Both the position numbers and the translations under genes were made by a program. Shown piece by piece: positions 1 to 8,028 of a stretch of DNA of 21,104 nt. The stretch's first letter is position 1. Every line of letters starts with the position of its first letter. The notes under the pieces are model-generated. The model ran no database searches. It was not told where the DNA came from and saw only the letters and a program-made list of their open reading frames with translations. This DNA is from JBJENW01 sp051880395 (GTDB taxonomy: Bacteria; Bacillota; Clostridia; Lachnospirales; Lachnospiraceae), in contig JBJENW010000065.1 in assembly GCA_051880395.1 (NCBI GenBank), forward strand, positions 1 to 21,104, read 5' to 3'.

Positions 1-2
1 AG

Positions 3-53
3 TTTCGCGACAGCGTGACAGAGGAAATGCGAGACAAAGCGGGTGAGCAGTAA
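3..53 (+). CDS. 3' end of a reading frame entering from the left edge
   Basis: An open frame runs from the window edge to TAA at 51-53 and encodes the 16 residues FRDSVTEEMRDKAGEQ. It may be the C-terminus of an unrelated upstream gene. I think it more likely belongs to the N-terminal part of the helicase that follows. Adding one base near position 50 would join this peptide to the open frame before the helicase ATG (VTIRIQ then MTYC), which is how I remember the family continuing upstream of MTYCN. The fragment is too short to identify by itself. Confidence 0.35.
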   Translation, partial: FRDSVTEEMRDKAGEQ

Positions 54-67
54 CAATAAGAATACAA

Positions 68-2032
68 ATGACATATTGTAATATTGATACAGAGGAAATT
101 AAGCGTTTCACTGAGATACATACATTTCAAAATCTGAAGGAATGGTTTTTTGAACTGATCGATTCGTATAAAAAGTGGGCTGATTTTCAATGGGAATGGC
201 GAAAAAAAAGGCAGGAATCCATATGGCAGCTTTCTTTTCCGTTTACGTATCGTAAGGGTCAAAAAAAATTAGCACAGGATGTATATCGAACCATTTTAAG
301 AAAAAAAATTTTATTTATTCAGGCACCAACGGGCGTCGGAAAAACAATTACGACGTTATTTCCGGCTGTGAAGGCAGTAGGAGAAAATTTGGGAGAAAAA
401 ATTTTTTATCTGACAGCTAAAACGGTGACAGGAAATGTGGCGTGGGATACATTTTCTATTTTTAAAGCACACGGATATCAGGGGAAAATTATAGGTATTA
501 CAGCAAAAGAAAAATTATGTCTGGCAAGCGAGATGGATTGTAATCCTGTTAATTGTCCATATGCAAAAGGACATTATGACCGGGTAAATGATGCTGTGTT
601 TGAACTTTTGACGTCGGAGGATGATTTTACAAGAGATGTTTTAGTGCAGTACGCAGAGAAATGGCAGGTTTGTCCATTTGAAATGTGTTTGGATTTATCT
701 CTGTGGGTAGATGTGATCATTTGCGATTATAATTATGTGTTTGATCCGAATGTGGCTTTAAAACGCTTTTTTGCGGATTCGGTGAAAGGGGATTATATCT
801 TTTTGGTGGATGAGGCGCATAATCTGGTAGAACGCGGGAGAGAAATGTATAGCGCATCACTTTTAAAAGAGCAGTTTTTAAATATGAAAAAAATTATGAA
901 ACTGTATAGTAAACGTGTTGTAAAAGAGATAAATGCCTGTAACCGTATCCTGCTTCAGTTAAAGAGAGAATGCGAAACTTATCAGGCTTATGAGAATTTA
1001 AACACACTGATAATTTCCTGTATGCGGCTTGCGGATCAGTTGGATAAATTGCTGGAGAAAAACATTCAGATCGTGGAACAAAAAGAAGTGAATGAGTTTT
1101 ATTTTGCACTTCGTCATTTTTTAAATATCTATGAACTGGTGGATGAAAAATATGTTTGCTATGGGCAGCATTTGGCAGATGGGAGTTTCCAAATAAAGCT
1201 ATATTGTGTGGACCCGTCAGAGAATCTGCAGCGTTGTTTGGAAAAAGGAAATAGTACGATTTTTTTCTCAGCAACTTTTTTGCCCATTTCTTATTACAAA
1301 AGTTTGTTGAGTACAAAGTCAGATAATTATGCAGTTTATGCGCAGACAGCTTTCTCGAAAGAACAGAGTCTTGTCACGATTGCAAAGGATGTCAGCACGC
1401 GTTATACGCGCAGAAATCAGAGTGAGTTTGAAAAAATAGCACAATATATTTTGATTACGATAAAAGCAAAACAAGGAAATTATATGATTTTTTTTCCGTC
1501 ATATCAGTTAATGGAAGAGGTTTATATTGCCTTTTTGAGTTTAGAGGGAGAGAAAATAGCAGATTGTATATTGCAGAAAAGCAATATGAAAGAAGAAGAG
1601 CGTGAGGATTTTTTAAATGAGTTTTCAAAAAAGCGGAACAAAAGCTTAGCTGGGTTTTGTGTAATGGGGGGCATTTTTGGAGAGGGGATTGATCTGAAAA
1701 ATGAACAATTGATCGGAGTATTGATCGTCGGCAATGGGATGCCGCAGATTAGCAATGAACGTGATATTTTAAAAAAGTATTATGATAAAAAGAATCATCA
1801 AGGGTTTGATTATGCATTTCGGTATCCTGGGATGAATAAAGTTTTCCAGGCGGCTGGACGGGTGATTCGAACAACTGAGGATGTGGGAGTGATCATTCTT
1901 TTGGAGGAACGTTTTTTGCAAAAAGAGTACATACAGATGTTCCCGCATGAGTGGGAAAATTATCAGGTGTGTGATCAAGAACAATTAAAGATACAGCTGG
2001 ATACTTTTTGGAAACAAAAGAAAACAGATTGA
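68..2032 (+). CDS. DinG/XPD-like (Rad3 family) Fe-S ATP-dependent DNA helicase, N-terminus missing or frame-broken
   Basis: Superfamily 2 helicase of the XPD/DinG type, expected to unwind DNA 5'-3' with ATP in repair or replication. Seen in the 654 residues: Walker A QAPTGVGKT (85-93); four cysteines placed as for an Fe-S cluster (C151, C158, C163, C202); DEAH box (249-252 region); SAT in FFSATFLP (399-406); motif V GGIFGEGIDL (534-543); motif VI QAAGRVIRT (594-602). From family knowledge, Lachnospiraceae homologues are about 780 aa and carry a PD-(D/E)XK nuclease-like N-terminal domain. MTYCNIDTEE lies inside such proteins, not at their start. The ATG at 68 has no Shine-Dalgarno sequence, and the frame before it is open from 47 and reads AVTIRIQ before an in-frame TGA at 44. 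The annotated start is therefore probably not the ancestral one. The helicase core is certain; whether the gene is intact is not. Confidence 0.85.
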   Translation: MTYCNIDTEEIKRFTEIHTFQNLKEWFFELIDSYKKWADFQWEWRKKRQESIWQLSFPFTYRKGQKKLAQDVYRTILRKKILFIQAPTGVGKTITTLFPAVKAVGENLGEKIFYLTAKTVTGNVAWDTFSIFKAHGYQGKIIGITAKEKLCLASEMDCNPVNCPYAKGHYDRVNDAVFELLTSEDDFTRDVLVQYAEKWQVCPFEMCLDLSLWVDVIICDYNYVFDPNVALKRFFADSVKGDYIFLVDEAHNLVERGREMYSASLLKEQFLNMKKIMKLYSKRVVKEINACNRILLQLKRECETYQAYENLNTLIISCMRLADQLDKLLEKNIQIVEQKEVNEFYFALRHFLNIYELVDEKYVCYGQHLADGSFQIKLYCVDPSENLQRCLEKGNSTIFFSATFLPISYYKSLLSTKSDNYAVYAQTAFSKEQSLVTIAKDVSTRYTRRNQSEFEKIAQYILITIKAKQGNYMIFFPSYQLMEEVYIAFLSLEGEKIADCILQKSNMKEEEREDFLNEFSKKRNKSLAGFCVMGGIFGEGIDLKNEQLIGVLIVGNGMPQISNERDILKKYYDKKNHQGFDYAFRYPGMNKVFQAAGRVIRTTEDVGVIILLEERFLQKEYIQMFPHEWENYQVCDQEQLKIQLDTFWKQKKTD

Positions 2033-2058
2033 CAGAAAATGGAAGTCTATGATAGGAT
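2029..2058 (+). promoter_or_regulatory. possible sigma-A promoter for the CPBP protease gene
   Basis: TTGACA (2029-2034) overlaps the helicase stop codon. A weak -10, TAGGAT (2053-2058), follows after 18 bp. TATGAT at 2048 fits the consensus better but its spacing of 13 is too short. The -35 is perfect and the -10 is mediocre, so this is tentative. Confidence 0.35.
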
Positions 2059-2117
2059 ATTAAGTGCTGCAAGAAGACAATTAGGAAAATTGACACAAAA
2101 AAGCGAGGATGTTTAAA

Positions 2118-2969
2118 ATGAAAAAACTACAGGAATTTGCGAGAAAACATACGATATGGTACTGCGTAATCGTAGAGATTGTGGCACTTGGATGTGTGAT
2201 GCTGTCGGGAACGTTGATAACGGTTCTATTTTCAAATGATAGCGTGGATTATTATGTTTTATATTTGTTACAGGAGATAGTGGCGATTGGAGTAAATTTG
2301 TTCTTACTTTATGTAAGTGGTCTGTTTTCTGTTTTGCATCATCGAGGTGCCGGATTTGGAAAAGGAATTTTGATCGGATTATATATGCTGATCACGGCAA
2401 TTTATGCTGGTTTTGGAATGGTTGTTCTATACATGGAAGAAGTTCAGAAAAATGATGGGATGATCGCATGTCGCTCTTGGTATCTGATTCTTGCATATGT
2501 GTTATGTATGATGGCAATTGGCATTTCGGAAGAAATATTGTTTCGCGGAATCATTGCGACAGCGTGTTTACGAAAATTTGGGATGAATCGGGCAGGAATT
2601 TGGAAATCAGTTGTGCTATCAGGAGTACTTTTTGGGTGTGCGCATTTGACAAATTTGCTGGGATGTGAACCATCGGGAGTGCTTGTGCAGGTTGTAATTG
2701 CATCTGGTATGGGAATGTTTTTTTCGGCCATTTATTATCGAAGCGGCTGCATATGGGTGACTATATTTTTACATTCGTTACAAGATTTTTGTGCCGGAAT
2801 TGTCGGTGGTTTTTTTGTGGAACAGGGAAATATAGCAGATAGCATTTCAGGGTATGGTCTACAAAATCTTCCAGCAATCATTTTGTATATTGCAGTTGTT
2901 TTGTTTTTGTTACGAAGAAAGAAAATGGAAGAAGTAAAAGAAAATATGGGCGATCTGTTGGAAATGTAA
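2118..2969 (+). CDS. CPBP family (CAAX-like) intramembrane metalloprotease
   Basis: Polytopic membrane protein of the CPBP/Abi family, glutamate-dependent intramembrane proteases related to Rce1. In bacteria some act in bacteriocin self-immunity or peptide processing; the substrate here is unknown. The three family motifs are present: EEILFRG (EExxxR), FGCAH (FxxxH) and HSLQD (HxxxD), within several hydrophobic segments and ending in a basic RRKKM tail. An ATG at 2109 is in frame, but the ribosome site GCGAGG (2103-2108) abuts it and lies 9 nt before the ATG at 2118. I therefore start at 2118, giving MKKLQEF and 283 aa. No bacteriocin precursor or transporter lies next to it, so an immunity role is not supported by context. 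It converges on the LysR gene across a hairpin. Confidence 0.85.
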   Translation: MKKLQEFARKHTIWYCVIVEIVALGCVMLSGTLITVLFSNDSVDYYVLYLLQEIVAIGVNLFLLYVSGLFSVLHHRGAGFGKGILIGLYMLITAIYAGFGMVVLYMEEVQKNDGMIACRSWYLILAYVLCMMAIGISEEILFRGIIATACLRKFGMNRAGIWKSVVLSGVLFGCAHLTNLLGCEPSGVLVQVVIASGMGMFFSAIYYRSGCIWVTIFLHSLQDFCAGIVGGFFVEQGNIADSISGYGLQNLPAIILYIAVVLFLLRRKKMEEVKENMGDLLEM

Positions 2970-2980
2970 ACAGATGCCCA
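2947..2980 (-). terminator. hairpin between convergent genes, likely terminator for the LysR gene
   Basis: An imperfect stem pairs 2947-2959 (TGGGCGATCTGTT) with 2969-2980 (AACAGATGCCCA), with one bulged G and a 9-nt loop. On the minus strand the stem is followed by a T-rich stretch (complement of 2933-2946), as expected for termination of the LysR transcript. On the plus strand no T-run follows. The left arm lies inside the 3' end of the protease gene. Confidence 0.5.
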
Positions 2981-2997
2981 ATGAATGACATAGTATA

Positions 2998-3900
2998 TCA
3001 GGAATGCGAGTGGCATTTCGGTAACAGTTTTAAAAATTCCTCCGTAGAAGCGGAGAGGGGCAGAGTTGGGTTTGTCGCAGCGATCAATTGTCGCTGCGGC
3101 ATTTTTTCGTGTATATGAAGCGTTTGCAATTCTGATGCAAGCGGATTATTTGGCAGGCAATAGTCCGGAATAAAAGCTACACCTAGACCGATTCGTGCCA
3201 GATCGATCAACAGATCATTGCTGCTTAATTCGATTTGGGGAATCAGTTCCAATTGGTGATGCAAAAACAGGTGATGTAAAAATTCACTGGTTGTACTGTT
3301 TCGATCAAGCATCATGATCGGATATTGTTGTAATTCCTTTAGTGTGATCTCTGTCTGTTTTAAATTAAAATAGGCTGGATTTGCAACAAATACATCGGAA
3401 AAAGAAAAAACAGTTTTCTGAATATATGAGCTGTTTAAACGAACATTTGGGAAATTTGTGACGATCAAATCTACTTTTCCCTGTTCCAGCAGATCGACAC
3501 AGTTTAAGGAAGTCGCATTCGATATTTTGATTGGTACATCCGGAAATTTGCGATGAAATTGTTTTAAATAGGGTACCAGAAAATAACGACAGATCGTATC
3601 GCTTGCTCCGATATGCAGCTGACCCAGACCTAGAAGATTGGAGGCGAGCAGCTGATTTTCGCCTCGTTGAATTAAATTCATGGCAGGTTCGATATGTTTT
3701 AGCAGCAATTCTCCAGCTGGAGTAAGCTGAACTTTTTTTGTACTTCGGATAAAAAGAGGCTGTTCTAGTTTTTTTTCAAGCGTTTTAATGGATTGACTGA
3801 CGGCAGATTGTGAAATATAAAGGCTTTTGCTGGCGTCAGAAAAGCTGAGCAGTGTCGCTACATAATAGAATACTTTATATAATTCGTAATTGATATCCAT
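2998..3900 (-). CDS. LysR-type transcriptional regulator
   Basis: A 300-aa LysR family regulator of normal length. The N-terminal winged helix-turn-helix spans about residues 3-62, with recognition region SQSAVSQSIKTLEKKLEQPLF and the typical end LTPAGELLL. The rest is the two-lobed ligand-binding domain (about 92-295). The ATG at 3900 is preceded by AAGGA at a suitable distance. The gene is divergent from purL, and regulators of this family usually control the divergent gene and themselves. Its ligand cannot be told from the sequence. Two related dyads in the shared gap are candidate binding sites. It could instead regulate a distant locus. Confidence 0.93.
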   Translation of the reverse strand: MDINYELYKVFYYVATLLSFSDASKSLYISQSAVSQSIKTLEKKLEQPLFIRSTKKVQLTPAGELLLKHIEPAMNLIQRGENQLLASNLLGLGQLHIGASDTICRYFLVPYLKQFHRKFPDVPIKISNATSLNCVDLLEQGKVDLIVTNFPNVRLNSSYIQKTVFSFSDVFVANPAYFNLKQTEITLKELQQYPIMMLDRNSTTSEFLHHLFLHHQLELIPQIELSSNDLLIDLARIGLGVAFIPDYCLPNNPLASELQTLHIHEKMPQRQLIAATNPTLPLSASTEEFLKLLPKCHSHS

Positions 3901-3920
3901 GTGATTGATTCCTTTCTTTG

Positions 3921-3944
3921 ATAAGACTTATTAATTCTACTAAT
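3921..3944. promoter_or_regulatory. 24-bp dyad 1, candidate LysR operator at the lysR start site
   Basis: An imperfect palindrome with central ATTAAT (3930-3935), left part ATAAG and right part CTAAT. It matches dyad 2 at 4014-4037 at 19 of 24 positions in the same orientation. It lies just downstream of the lysR -10, over the expected transcription start, a position suited to autorepression. The role is inferred; the repeat itself is seen directly. Confidence 0.55.
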
Positions 3945-3945
3945 A

Positions 3946-3974
3946 ATTATACGGCAGCTTTTTCAAAGAGTCAA
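3946..3974 (-). promoter_or_regulatory. sigma-A promoter of the LysR gene
   Basis: On the minus strand TTGACT (3969-3974) and TATAAT (3946-3951) are separated by exactly 17 bp. Transcription would start near 3939, leaving a leader of about 40 nt before the ATG at 3900. Confidence 0.75.
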
Positions 3975-3978
3975 ACAG

Positions 3979-4000
3979 AAAACAAAAAAATATTTGTTTT
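3979..4000. repeat. AT-rich 8-bp inverted repeat
   Basis: AAAACAAA (3979-3986) and TTTGTTTT (3993-4000) are perfect inverted copies 6 nt apart, midway between the two 24-bp dyads. It could be a further regulator contact or an accident of AT-rich sequence. Confidence 0.3.
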
Positions 4001-4013
4001 ACTTATAAAAAAG

Positions 4014-4037
4014 ATTAGATATATTAATTATGCTAAT
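4014..4037. promoter_or_regulatory. 24-bp dyad 2, candidate LysR operator at the purL promoter
   Basis: ATTAG (4014-4018), central ATTAAT (4023-4028) and CTAAT (4033-4037) form a dyad that resembles dyad 1 at 19 of 24 positions. It covers the place where the weak purL -35 would lie, as expected for an activator site or a blocking site. The LysR-type motif (AT-rich dyad, T-N11-A) is known for the family; assignment to this regulator is inference. Confidence 0.55.
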
Positions 4038-4057
4038 TTTTCTATCCATGCTATACT
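4028..4057 (+). promoter_or_regulatory. purL promoter with extended -10 and poor -35
   Basis: TATACT (4052-4057) is preceded by TGC (4049-4051), an extended -10. The -35 region (TTATGC, 4028-4033, spacer 18) is poor and overlaps dyad 2, which suggests dependence on an activator. The leader to the ATG is only about 43 nt, too short for a purine riboswitch. Confidence 0.55.
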
Positions 4058-4106
4058 GGAATCAGTAGTGAAAGTGTATGCTTAAAAACGTGGAGGTATA
4101 GGTTAT

Positions 4107-7100
4107 ATGAGCAAAGTAAGAAGAGTTTATGTCGAAAAAAAGACTGGTTATGCAGTAAAGGCAGCGGAACTGGAAAATGAAATTAAAAGCTACCTCGGCA
4201 TTCAGACAGTAACAGGTGTTCGTGTTCTGACTCGTTACGATATTGAAAATGTATCCGAGGAAACGTATCAGAAGGCATTGGGAACAATTTTTTCAGAACC
4301 GCCAGTAGACGAGGTATTCGAAGAAACATTTTCTTATGACGGTGCTGTATTTAGTGTAGAATCTTTGCCTGGACAGTTTGATCAGAGAGCTGATTCCGCA
4401 GAGCAGTGCGTGAAGTTATTAAATGAAAATGAAGAACCGATCATCCGTACGGCGATCACATATGTGATTGAAGGAACAGTAACAGACGAGCAGCTTGAAG
4501 CTATTAAGAATCATTGTATTAACCCAGTCGACTCACGAGAGACAGGTCTGGAAAAACCAGAGACACTGGTACAGAACTTTGAAGAACCTGCAGATGTAAA
4601 AGTGTTCGATGGTTTTAAAGATATGCCAGAAGCAGAATTAAACGAATTATATAGTTCGTTGAATCTGGCCATGACATTCAAAGACTTCTTGCACATTCAA
4701 AAGTATTTCCACGATGAGGAAAAAAGAAATCCAACGATGACAGAGATCCGCGTTTTGGATACCTACTGGTCGGATCACTGTCGGCATACAACATTTTCAA
4801 CCGAATTGAAAAATATGAAATTTGATGATGGATTTTACAAAAAGCCGATTGAGGATACATATGAAGATTATCTTGATTCGCATAAAAAATTATATGCCGG
4901 ACGTGATGATAAATTTGTCTGCCTGATGGATATTGCGCTGCTTGCCATGAAACGGTTGAAAGCAGAGGGAAAACTGCAGGATCAGGAAGAGTCCGATGAG
5001 ATTAATGCGTGCTCGATCGTGGTACCGGTTGAAGTGGACGGAAAGACAGAAGAATGGCTGGTAAACTTTAAAAATGAGACACACAATCACCCGACAGAAA
5101 TCGAACCGTTCGGTGGTGCTGCTACTTGTCTGGGTGGAGCAATCCGTGATCCGCTTTCCGGACGTACGTATGTATATCAGGCGATGCGTGTGACCGGTGC
5201 TGCTGATCCGACTGTTTCTGTAAAAGATACGATGGATGGAAAGTTACCACAGAAAAAGATTGTTCGCTCCGCAGCGCACGGTTATAGCTCTTATGGTAAT
5301 CAGATCGGTCTGGCAACCGGATATGTAAAAGAAGTTTATCATCCGGACTATGTGGCAAAACGTATGGAGATTGGAGCAGTTATGGGTGCAGCTCCAAGAC
5401 GGGCAGTGCAGCGTTTGAATTCGGATCCAGGTGATATCATCATCTTGTTAGGTGGTCGGACTGGTCGTGATGGATGTGGTGGTGCAACCGGATCTTCCAA
5501 GGCACATACGACACAGTCTCTTGATACCTGTGGTGCCGAGGTACAGAAAGGTAATGCACCAACTGAGCGTAAGATTCAGCGCCTGTTTCGCCGTGAGGAA
5601 GTCAGCCATATCATTAAAAAATGTAATGATTTTGGTGCAGGCGGTGTTTCGGTTGCGATCGGTGAGCTGGCAGATGGACTTCGTGTAGAATTGGATAAAG
5701 TACCGAAGAAATATGCTGGCCTGGATGGAACGGAAATTGCGATTTCAGAGTCGCAGGAACGTATGGCAGTTGTGGTGTCGGCAGAGGATGCAGATCAGTT
5801 CTTAGCTTATGCTAAAGAGGAAAATTTAGAGGCTGTCAAAGTGGCAGTTGTGACAGAATCCCCTCGTCTGGTTTTGGTATGGAGAGGGAAAGAAATCGTA
5901 AATATTTCCCGCGCATTCTTGGATACAAACGGAGCACATCAGGAAAATGATGTGGAAGTGGAAATGCCGGATGAAAATCAGAAATTCTTTGCAAAGACAG
6001 AGTGCCCAAAAGTCGCAGAAGCGGTTGCAGAAGGCGATGTAAAGAAAGCATGGCTGACTGAGCTTGCAGATTTAAATGTCTGCTCGCAAAAAGGGTTAGT
6101 GGAAATGTTTGACGGTTCGATCGGTGCCGGTTCCGTGTATATGCCATATGGTGGAAAATATCAGCTGACCGAGACTCAGAGTATGGTGGCAAAACTTCCG
6201 GTTGCAAACGGAAAATGTGATACTGTAACGATGATGTCATACGGCTTTGACCCGTATCTGTCGAGTTGGAGTCCGTTCCACGGCGCAGTCTATGCAGTGG
6301 TAGAATCTTTAAGCCGTATTGTGGCAGCAGGCGGTGAGTACAGTAAAGTTCGTTTTACATTCCAGGAATATTTCCGCAGAATGTCAGAGGATCCGAAACG
6401 TTGGAGTCAACCGGTGGCAGCCTTACTCGGTGCTTATCAGGCACAGATCGGGTTCGGACTTCCGTCAATCGGTGGAAAAGACAGTATGTCCGGAAGCTTT
6501 AATGAAATCGATGTTCCGCCGACGCTTGTTTCTTTTGCTGTGGATGTTGCAAAAGAGCAGGATATCATTACACCGGAGTTAAAGAATGTAGGAGACAAGC
6601 TGGTTCTTTTAAAATTGAAAAAGGATGCATATGATTTACCAGATTATGCACAGTGTATGAATGTATTTGATACAGTACATACATTGATTCAGGAGAAAAA
6701 GATCGTTTCTGCTTATACATTAGACGGAAAGGGCCTTGTAGCAGCAGTCAGCAAAATGGCATTTGGTAATAAACTTGGCGTGACAATCGAAGAAAGTGTT
6801 TCAAAAGAAGATTTATTTGCACCGGAAATCGGAGATTTAGTAGTTGAGACTGACGATGCACAGGCGGTTCTTGCAGCAGCAGAAAAAGCTGGACTGGCAG
6901 AATATGTATCGGTTGTCGGAGCAGTGAACGAGAAAGAAGCATTCTGCTATGGGGATGTAGAAATTTCGATGGAAGAGGCAATCAATGCGTGGACAGAGAC
7001 ATTGGAAAAAGTATTCCCAACGCGCGCAACCGAGGATAAAAAGCCAGTAGAAGAAAAACTGTATAAAGCAGACGACATCTATGTATGTAAAAATAAGGTG

Positions 7101-7901
7101 GCAAAACCGACAGTATTTATTCCTGTATTTCCTGGTACAAACTGTGAATATGACAGTGCAAAAGCATTTGAACGTGCTGGTGCAAATGTGATCACGAAAG
7201 TATTTAAGAATTTAAATGCAGAGGATATTCGTGATTCTGTTGAAATTTTTGAAAAGTCGATCAATCAGGCGCAGATTGTAATGTTCCCAGGTGGTTTCTC
7301 TGCAGGTGATGAACCGGAAGGTAGTGCGAAATTCTTTGCAACAGCATTCCGGAATGAAAAAATCAAAGAAGCTGTCATGAAGCTGTTAAATGAGCGTGAC
7401 GGATTGGCACTTGGTATTTGTAACGGATTCCAGGCATTGATTAAGTTAGGTTTAGTGCCGTACGGTGAAATTCGTCAGCAGACAGAAGATTCTCCGACAC
7501 TGACTTACAATACGATTGGTCGTCATATTTCAAAGATGGTTTATACAAAAGTGGTAAGTAATAAATCTCCATGGCTTGCAAATGCACAGCTTGGCTCAAC
7601 TTATGTGACACCAGCGTCTCACGGAGAAGGGCGTTTTGTTGCGTCGAAAGAATGGATTGACAAGCTATTTGCAAATGGACAGGTTGCAACACAGTATGTA
7701 GACCTTGACGGAAATGCATCGATGGATGAAGAGTGGAATGTCAATGGATCTTACAGTGCAATTGAAGGTATCACAAGTCCGGACGGCCGTGTGCTTGGAA
7801 AAATGGCGCATGTAGAGCGTCGCGGAGATGCGGTTGCAATGAATATTTATGGAGAGCAGGATCTGAAGATTTTTGAATCCGGAGTGGAATATTTCAAATA
7901 A
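4107..7901 (+). CDS. purL: phosphoribosylformylglycinamidine synthase, single-chain clostridial type
   Basis: Catalyses the fourth step of purine synthesis: FGAR + ATP + glutamine to FGAM. At 1264 aa it is a single-chain enzyme in which the PurS-like, PurL and PurQ functions are fused, as in many Clostridia, so no separate purS or purQ is needed. Seen: ETHNHPTEIEPFGG (from residue 324, the conserved ATP/FGAR site); the second synthetase-like half with GLPSIGGKDSMSG; and a C-terminal class I glutamine amidotransferase from about residue 1000 (PTVFIPVFPGTNCEYD), with nucleophile C1105 in LGICNGFQ and H1172/E1174 in SHGEG. GGAGG (4092-4096) sits 10 nt before the ATG. No other pur genes are adjacent. 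It is followed by a strong terminator, so it is probably monocistronic. Confidence 0.97.
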   Translation: MSKVRRVYVEKKTGYAVKAAELENEIKSYLGIQTVTGVRVLTRYDIENVSEETYQKALGTIFSEPPVDEVFEETFSYDGAVFSVESLPGQFDQRADSAEQCVKLLNENEEPIIRTAITYVIEGTVTDEQLEAIKNHCINPVDSRETGLEKPETLVQNFEEPADVKVFDGFKDMPEAELNELYSSLNLAMTFKDFLHIQKYFHDEEKRNPTMTEIRVLDTYWSDHCRHTTFSTELKNMKFDDGFYKKPIEDTYEDYLDSHKKLYAGRDDKFVCLMDIALLAMKRLKAEGKLQDQEESDEINACSIVVPVEVDGKTEEWLVNFKNETHNHPTEIEPFGGAATCLGGAIRDPLSGRTYVYQAMRVTGAADPTVSVKDTMDGKLPQKKIVRSAAHGYSSYGNQIGLATGYVKEVYHPDYVAKRMEIGAVMGAAPRRAVQRLNSDPGDIIILLGGRTGRDGCGGATGSSKAHTTQSLDTCGAEVQKGNAPTERKIQRLFRREEVSHIIKKCNDFGAGGVSVAIGELADGLRVELDKVPKKYAGLDGTEIAISESQERMAVVVSAEDADQFLAYAKEENLEAVKVAVVTESPRLVLVWRGKEIVNISRAFLDTNGAHQENDVEVEMPDENQKFFAKTECPKVAEAVAEGDVKKAWLTELADLNVCSQKGLVEMFDGSIGAGSVYMPYGGKYQLTETQSMVAKLPVANGKCDTVTMMSYGFDPYLSSWSPFHGAVYAVVESLSRIVAAGGEYSKVRFTFQEYFRRMSEDPKRWSQPVAALLGAYQAQIGFGLPSIGGKDSMSGSFNEIDVPPTLVSFAVDVAKEQDIITPELKNVGDKLVLLKLKKDAYDLPDYAQCMNVFDTVHTLIQEKKIVSAYTLDGKGLVAAVSKMAFGNKLGVTIEESVSKEDLFAPEIGDLVVETDDAQAVLAAAEKAGLAEYVSVVGAVNEKEAFCYGDVEISMEEAINAWTETLEKVFPTRATEDKKPVEEKLYKADDIYVCKNKVAKPTVFIPVFPGTNCEYDSAKAFERAGANVITKVFKNLNAEDIRDSVEIFEKSINQAQIVMFPGGFSAGDEPEGSAKFFATAFRNEKIKEAVMKLLNERDGLALGICNGFQALIKLGLVPYGEIRQQTEDSPTLTYNTIGRHISKMVYTKVVSNKSPWLANAQLGSTYVTPASHGEGRFVASKEWIDKLFANGQVATQYVDLDGNASMDEEWNVNGSYSAIEGITSPDGRVLGKMAHVERRGDAVAMNIYGEQDLKIFESGVEYFK

Positions 7902-7919
7902 ACAGAGCAAAAAAATAGG

Positions 7920-7966
7920 AAAACAGGGTTTGCAATTAGAAATCAAATTGCAAACCCTGTTTTTTT
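7920..7966 (+). terminator. intrinsic terminator of purL
   Basis: A perfect 17-bp stem pairs 7921-7937 (AAACAGGGTTTGCAATT) with 7946-7962, has an 8-nt loop, and is followed by an unbroken T-run (7960-7966). The A-rich 5' side also makes it a possible terminator on the other strand. Confidence 0.93.
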
Positions 7967-7976
7967 GTGGTATAGT
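7948..7976 (+). promoter_or_regulatory. promoter of the methyltransferase/MTHFR gene, overlapping the purL terminator
   Basis: TTGCAA (7948-7953) lies within the right arm of the purL terminator. TATAGT (7971-7976) follows after exactly 17 bp. The expected start near 7983 gives a leader of about 46 nt, too short for an S-box riboswitch. Confidence 0.5.
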
Positions 7977-8028
7977 AGGGATGTTTGATTAAAAAAGAAA
8001 GGATGGCAGGAAACTGTACAGTTAAAAA

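Noticed and set aside
894..1316. 140-aa antisense frame within the helicase gene, and similar antisense frames in purL and other genes
   Set aside because: No ribosome sites or domains, and complete overlap with well-supported genes. These are shadows of coding sequence.
3901..4106. Purine riboswitch ahead of purL
   Set aside because: The leader from the best promoter is about 43 nt, and the gap is AT-rich with dyads of regulator type, without the conserved three-helix purine aptamer.
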